Part shown: positions 5,748 through 7,390 of the stretch, piece by piece
Numbering within the stretch: the stretch's first letter is position 1
Layout: each line of letters begins with the position of its first letter
Source: Myxococcaceae bacterium
GTDB lineage: Bacteria > Myxococcota > Myxococcia > Myxococcales > Myxococcaceae
Reading direction: 5' to 3'
Length of the DNA: 7,390 bases
Assembly (NCBI GenBank): GCA_018262385.1
Contig: JAGSPQ010000159.1
Coordinates: forward strand, 1 to 7,390
Position numbers and translations under genes: made by a program
Notes under the pieces: model-generated
Database searches by the model: none
What the model was told of the DNA's origin: nothing
Seen by the model: the letters and a program-made list of their open reading frames with translations, nothing else

Positions 5748-7390
5748 ACAGCCGATCTGGGTGGTGCCCTGGGTCGAGGTCCCGACGCAGGTGGGGGTGG
5801 TGTCGAAGTAGAAGCCGCCTCCCACCGCGTCGAACAGGCCGCACGCGGCCGGCAGCGCCAGCGCCGGAGTGCTCCCACAGCGGGTGGCCGTCACGGCGCC
5901 CGCGGTGCAGGTGGCGTCGGTGTAGATCGTCGCCGAACCCGCCGAGACGCAGTAGGTCGCCACCCCGCTGTTCGAGGTCGCCGCGCCCGAGCAGTTGTAG
6001 TCGAACGAGCCGTCGCCGCGGCTGGTGGTGAAGTAGGTGGTCTGCACCGGGTTCGCCGCCGAGTTGAGGTCGTAGCAATCGAACGGCGCCAGGCAGTGGC
6101 CGCCCGCCTGCGTTTGGTAGTTGATGCAGTCGTTCTTCTGCAGCCAGTAGTCGTTCGCCGCCGCCGAGGCCACGTAGTAGGTGCGGCCGCCGACGGTGCT
6201 GGTCGCTCCGGCGCAGTAGCTGCTCTGGAAGTCGCTGAGCGGGAAGCCATCCCGATCGTCATCCGCCACCACGTTGTTGACGTTCTGGAACAGCGCCGCA
6301 TTGCCGGTGCTGCAGTCGGCGCCGAGCGAGGTGGTAATCCAGGTGAAGCCGCCGCTGCTGTTGCGGTAGTAGGTGCGGCCGTTGATCACCGAGCTGCTCC
6401 CGGTGCACTGGGTCGCCTGCGCGCCATCGGTGTACCCGTCCTGATCGGCGTCCGGGTAGACGAACCGGTTGGTGAAGACGTTTGCGCTGGCGTCGTTGCA
6501 GTCGGTGTTGTTCCGCACCGGCTTGCCCACCGGCGCGGTGCAGGCGTTGGTCGCGGTGCCGGTGCCGAAGCTGTCGCCGTCGACGTCGGCATACCAGTCG
6601 ACCGGCCCGGTCACCGCCGCCACCGCGTCGTCGCAGTCGGCGCCGAGGCTGGTCAGGATCCAGGTGTAGGCGCCCGACGCCGCCCGGTAGTAGGTGCGGC
6701 CGTTGACGGTGGAGGCGACGCCGGAGCACTGGGTGCCCACCGCTCCCTCGGTGAAGCCGTCCTGATCGGTGTCGTCGAACACCGACCGGTTGACGTTCAC
6801 GAACGCGCTGCCGTCATTGCAGTCGGTGTTGTTGAGCGACGTCGCCGCCGGCTGGGTGCAGGCGGGGATCGCCGCGCCGGTCCCGAAGCCGTCGCCATCG
6901 ACGTCGGCGTAGTAGTTGGTCGTCCCCAGCACCGTCGCGCTGCCGTCGTTGCAGTCCGCGCCGAGGTTCTGCGAGCCCTGCAGCCAGGTGTTGGCGCCAG
7001 TGGCTGACCGGTAATAGGTGCGCCCGCCCACCAGCGAGGTGTTGCCGACGCAGCGGCTGGCCACCGAGCTGGTGCTGGCGCCGTAGCCGTCCTGGTCGAC
7101 GTCCGCGATCACCGACACGCTCTGGAAGACGTCCGGGTCGCTGTCGAGGCAGTCGGCCGCCGCGCTCGCCGTCGCCAGCCAGGTGAACGCGCCCGCGCTG
7201 TCGGCGTAATAGGTGCGGCCATTGACCACCGACGTCGTCCCGACGCACTGGCTCGAAAGGGTGGCGGTGAGGGTGGTCCCGTCCTGATCGACGTCGCGCG
7301 CGACCGACAGCGGCTGGAAGACGTCGGCGTCGTTGTCGGCGCAATCCGCGGCGGCCGAGGCGACGGCGAGGTAGCTGAACGCCCCGCTGA
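5742..7390 (-). CDS. MopE-like putative metal-binding repeat protein, C-terminal part (N-terminus beyond the right edge)
   Basis: The minus strand is open from the window edge to TGA at 5742-5744, giving 548 residues with no start of its own; the frame continues in repeat sequence up to base 7390, so the GTG at 7229 is internal. The protein is a string of Cys/Asp-rich repeats with YYADVDGDGFGTG, NNTDCNDGSA and GRTYYRAASGAYTW motifs. These match the putative metal-binding repeats of MopE-type proteins (Pfam PF11617), named for an exported copper-binding protein and common in surface or extracellular proteins of Myxococcota and relatives. The visible part has seven D-x-D-x-D loops, which resemble calcium-binding loops of thrombospondin type 3 repeats. 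Near the end, GDGSFDYNCSG (about 5985-6017) is followed by an 80-residue tail with six Cys. No membrane anchor or sorting tail is visible. Very low Lys content and paired Cys suggest an exported, disulfide-bonded protein. Copper or calcium binding is inferred, not shown. Confidence 0.9.
   Translation of the reverse strand, partial: SGAFSYLAVASAAADCADNDADVFQPLSVARDVDQDGTTLTATLSSQCVGTTSVVNGRTYYADSAGAFTWLATASAAADCLDSDPDVFQSVSVIADVDQDGYGASTSSVASRCVGNTSLVGGRTYYRSATGANTWLQGSQNLGADCNDGSATVLGTTNYYADVDGDGFGTGAAIPACTQPAATSLNNTDCNDGSAFVNVNRSVFDDTDQDGFTEGAVGTQCSGVASTVNGRTYYRAASGAYTWILTSLGADCDDAVAAVTGPVDWYADVDGDSFGTGTATNACTAPVGKPVRNNTDCNDASANVFTNRFVYPDADQDGYTDGAQATQCTGSSSVINGRTYYRNSSGGFTWITTSLGADCSTGNAALFQNVNNVVADDDRDGFPLSDFQSSYCAGATSTVGGRTYYVASAAANDYWLQKNDCINYQTQAGGHCLAPFDCYDLNSAANPVQTTYFTTSRGDGSFDYNCSGAATSNSGVATYCVSAGSATIYTDATCTAGAVTATRCGSTPALALPAACGLFDAVGGGFYFDTTPTCVGTSTQGTTQIGCR
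6189..7220 (-). repeat. In-gene tandem repeat array with GRTYY-anchored units of two lengths
   Basis: Anchored on the GRTYY codons (first Gly codon starting at 7220, 7025, 6701, 6380 and 6188 on the minus strand), the array has four complete units of 195, 324, 321 and 192 bases, or 65, 108, 107 and 64 residues. The two long units carry an extra module of 44-45 residues (6825-6956 and 6504-6638) of the type DCND...YYADVDGDGFGTG...CT.P...NNT, which the short ones lack. Units are conserved at DNA level too: GTAGTAGGTGCGGCC is identical at 6366-6380 and 6687-6701, and TTGCAGTCGGTGTTGTT at 6496-6512 and 6817-6833. Another unit starts to the right of 7220 and runs off the window. Confidence 0.88.

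Noticed and set aside
6096..7007. 303-codon plus-strand frame opposite the repeat protein
   Set aside because: It is a Val/Ala/Gly/Arg-rich mirror of the repeats; the minus strand carries the recognisable DxDxDG and DCND motifs.
6189..7220. Regularly spaced repeats considered as a CRISPR array
   Set aside because: The periods are 192-324 bases, divisible by three, and the repeats keep an open reading frame with conserved protein motifs; there are no 25-40-base repeats with unique spacers.
7227..7229. GTG at 7229 as the start of the repeat protein
   Set aside because: The frame continues upstream to the window edge with the same repeat motifs (ADC, DVDQDG, QCVG), so this GTG is an internal Val codon.

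Overview
The window is GC-rich throughout (most third codon positions are G or C), densely coded on both strands, and carries no rRNA, tRNA, CRISPR array, transposase or phage gene that I can see. A large bacterial-type Ser/Thr kinase with a membrane tail, a PilT-family pilus ATPase and an exported MopE-like repeat protein together point to a Gram-negative, gliding or predatory-type lineage such as Myxococcota (former Deltaproteobacteria) or Acidobacteriota. The taxon is an inference; no marker gene is present to settle it.

Left part (1-2229, minus strand): a leftward cluster made of a 616-residue Ser/Thr protein kinase with about six C-terminal membrane segments, then a 72-residue acidic small protein, then the first 33 codons of a third gene that leaves the window. 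Spacings are 46 and 14 bases, so co-transcription is plausible. A 63-base divergent spacer separates the kinase from the next gene.

Middle (2293-3804): a rightward gene for a polytopic membrane protein of the lysylphosphatidylglycerol synthase/flippase (UPF0104) family converges on a leftward gene for a small four-helix membrane protein of the DUF2568 (YrdB) family. The spacer between them holds a tandem GGAGCACGG-type repeat embedded in a long inverted repeat, a candidate bidirectional termination structure.

Right part (3906-7390): a rightward PilT-family type IV pilus ATPase with altered signature motifs and an acidic C-terminal tail; a rightward secreted cupin protein with a signal peptide; and, convergent with it, the C-terminal 548 residues of a large exported protein of MopE-like putative metal-binding repeats. 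The last two genes abut with no spacer: their stop codons form the centre of a 12-base palindrome.

Functionally the window looks like ordinary chromosomal content (signalling, membrane lipid/transport, motility, secreted proteins), not one dedicated system. The least ordinary items are the alternating repeat architecture of the exported protein, the atypical PilT paralogue, the intergenic repeat/hairpin, and the unrecognised small protein next to the kinase.
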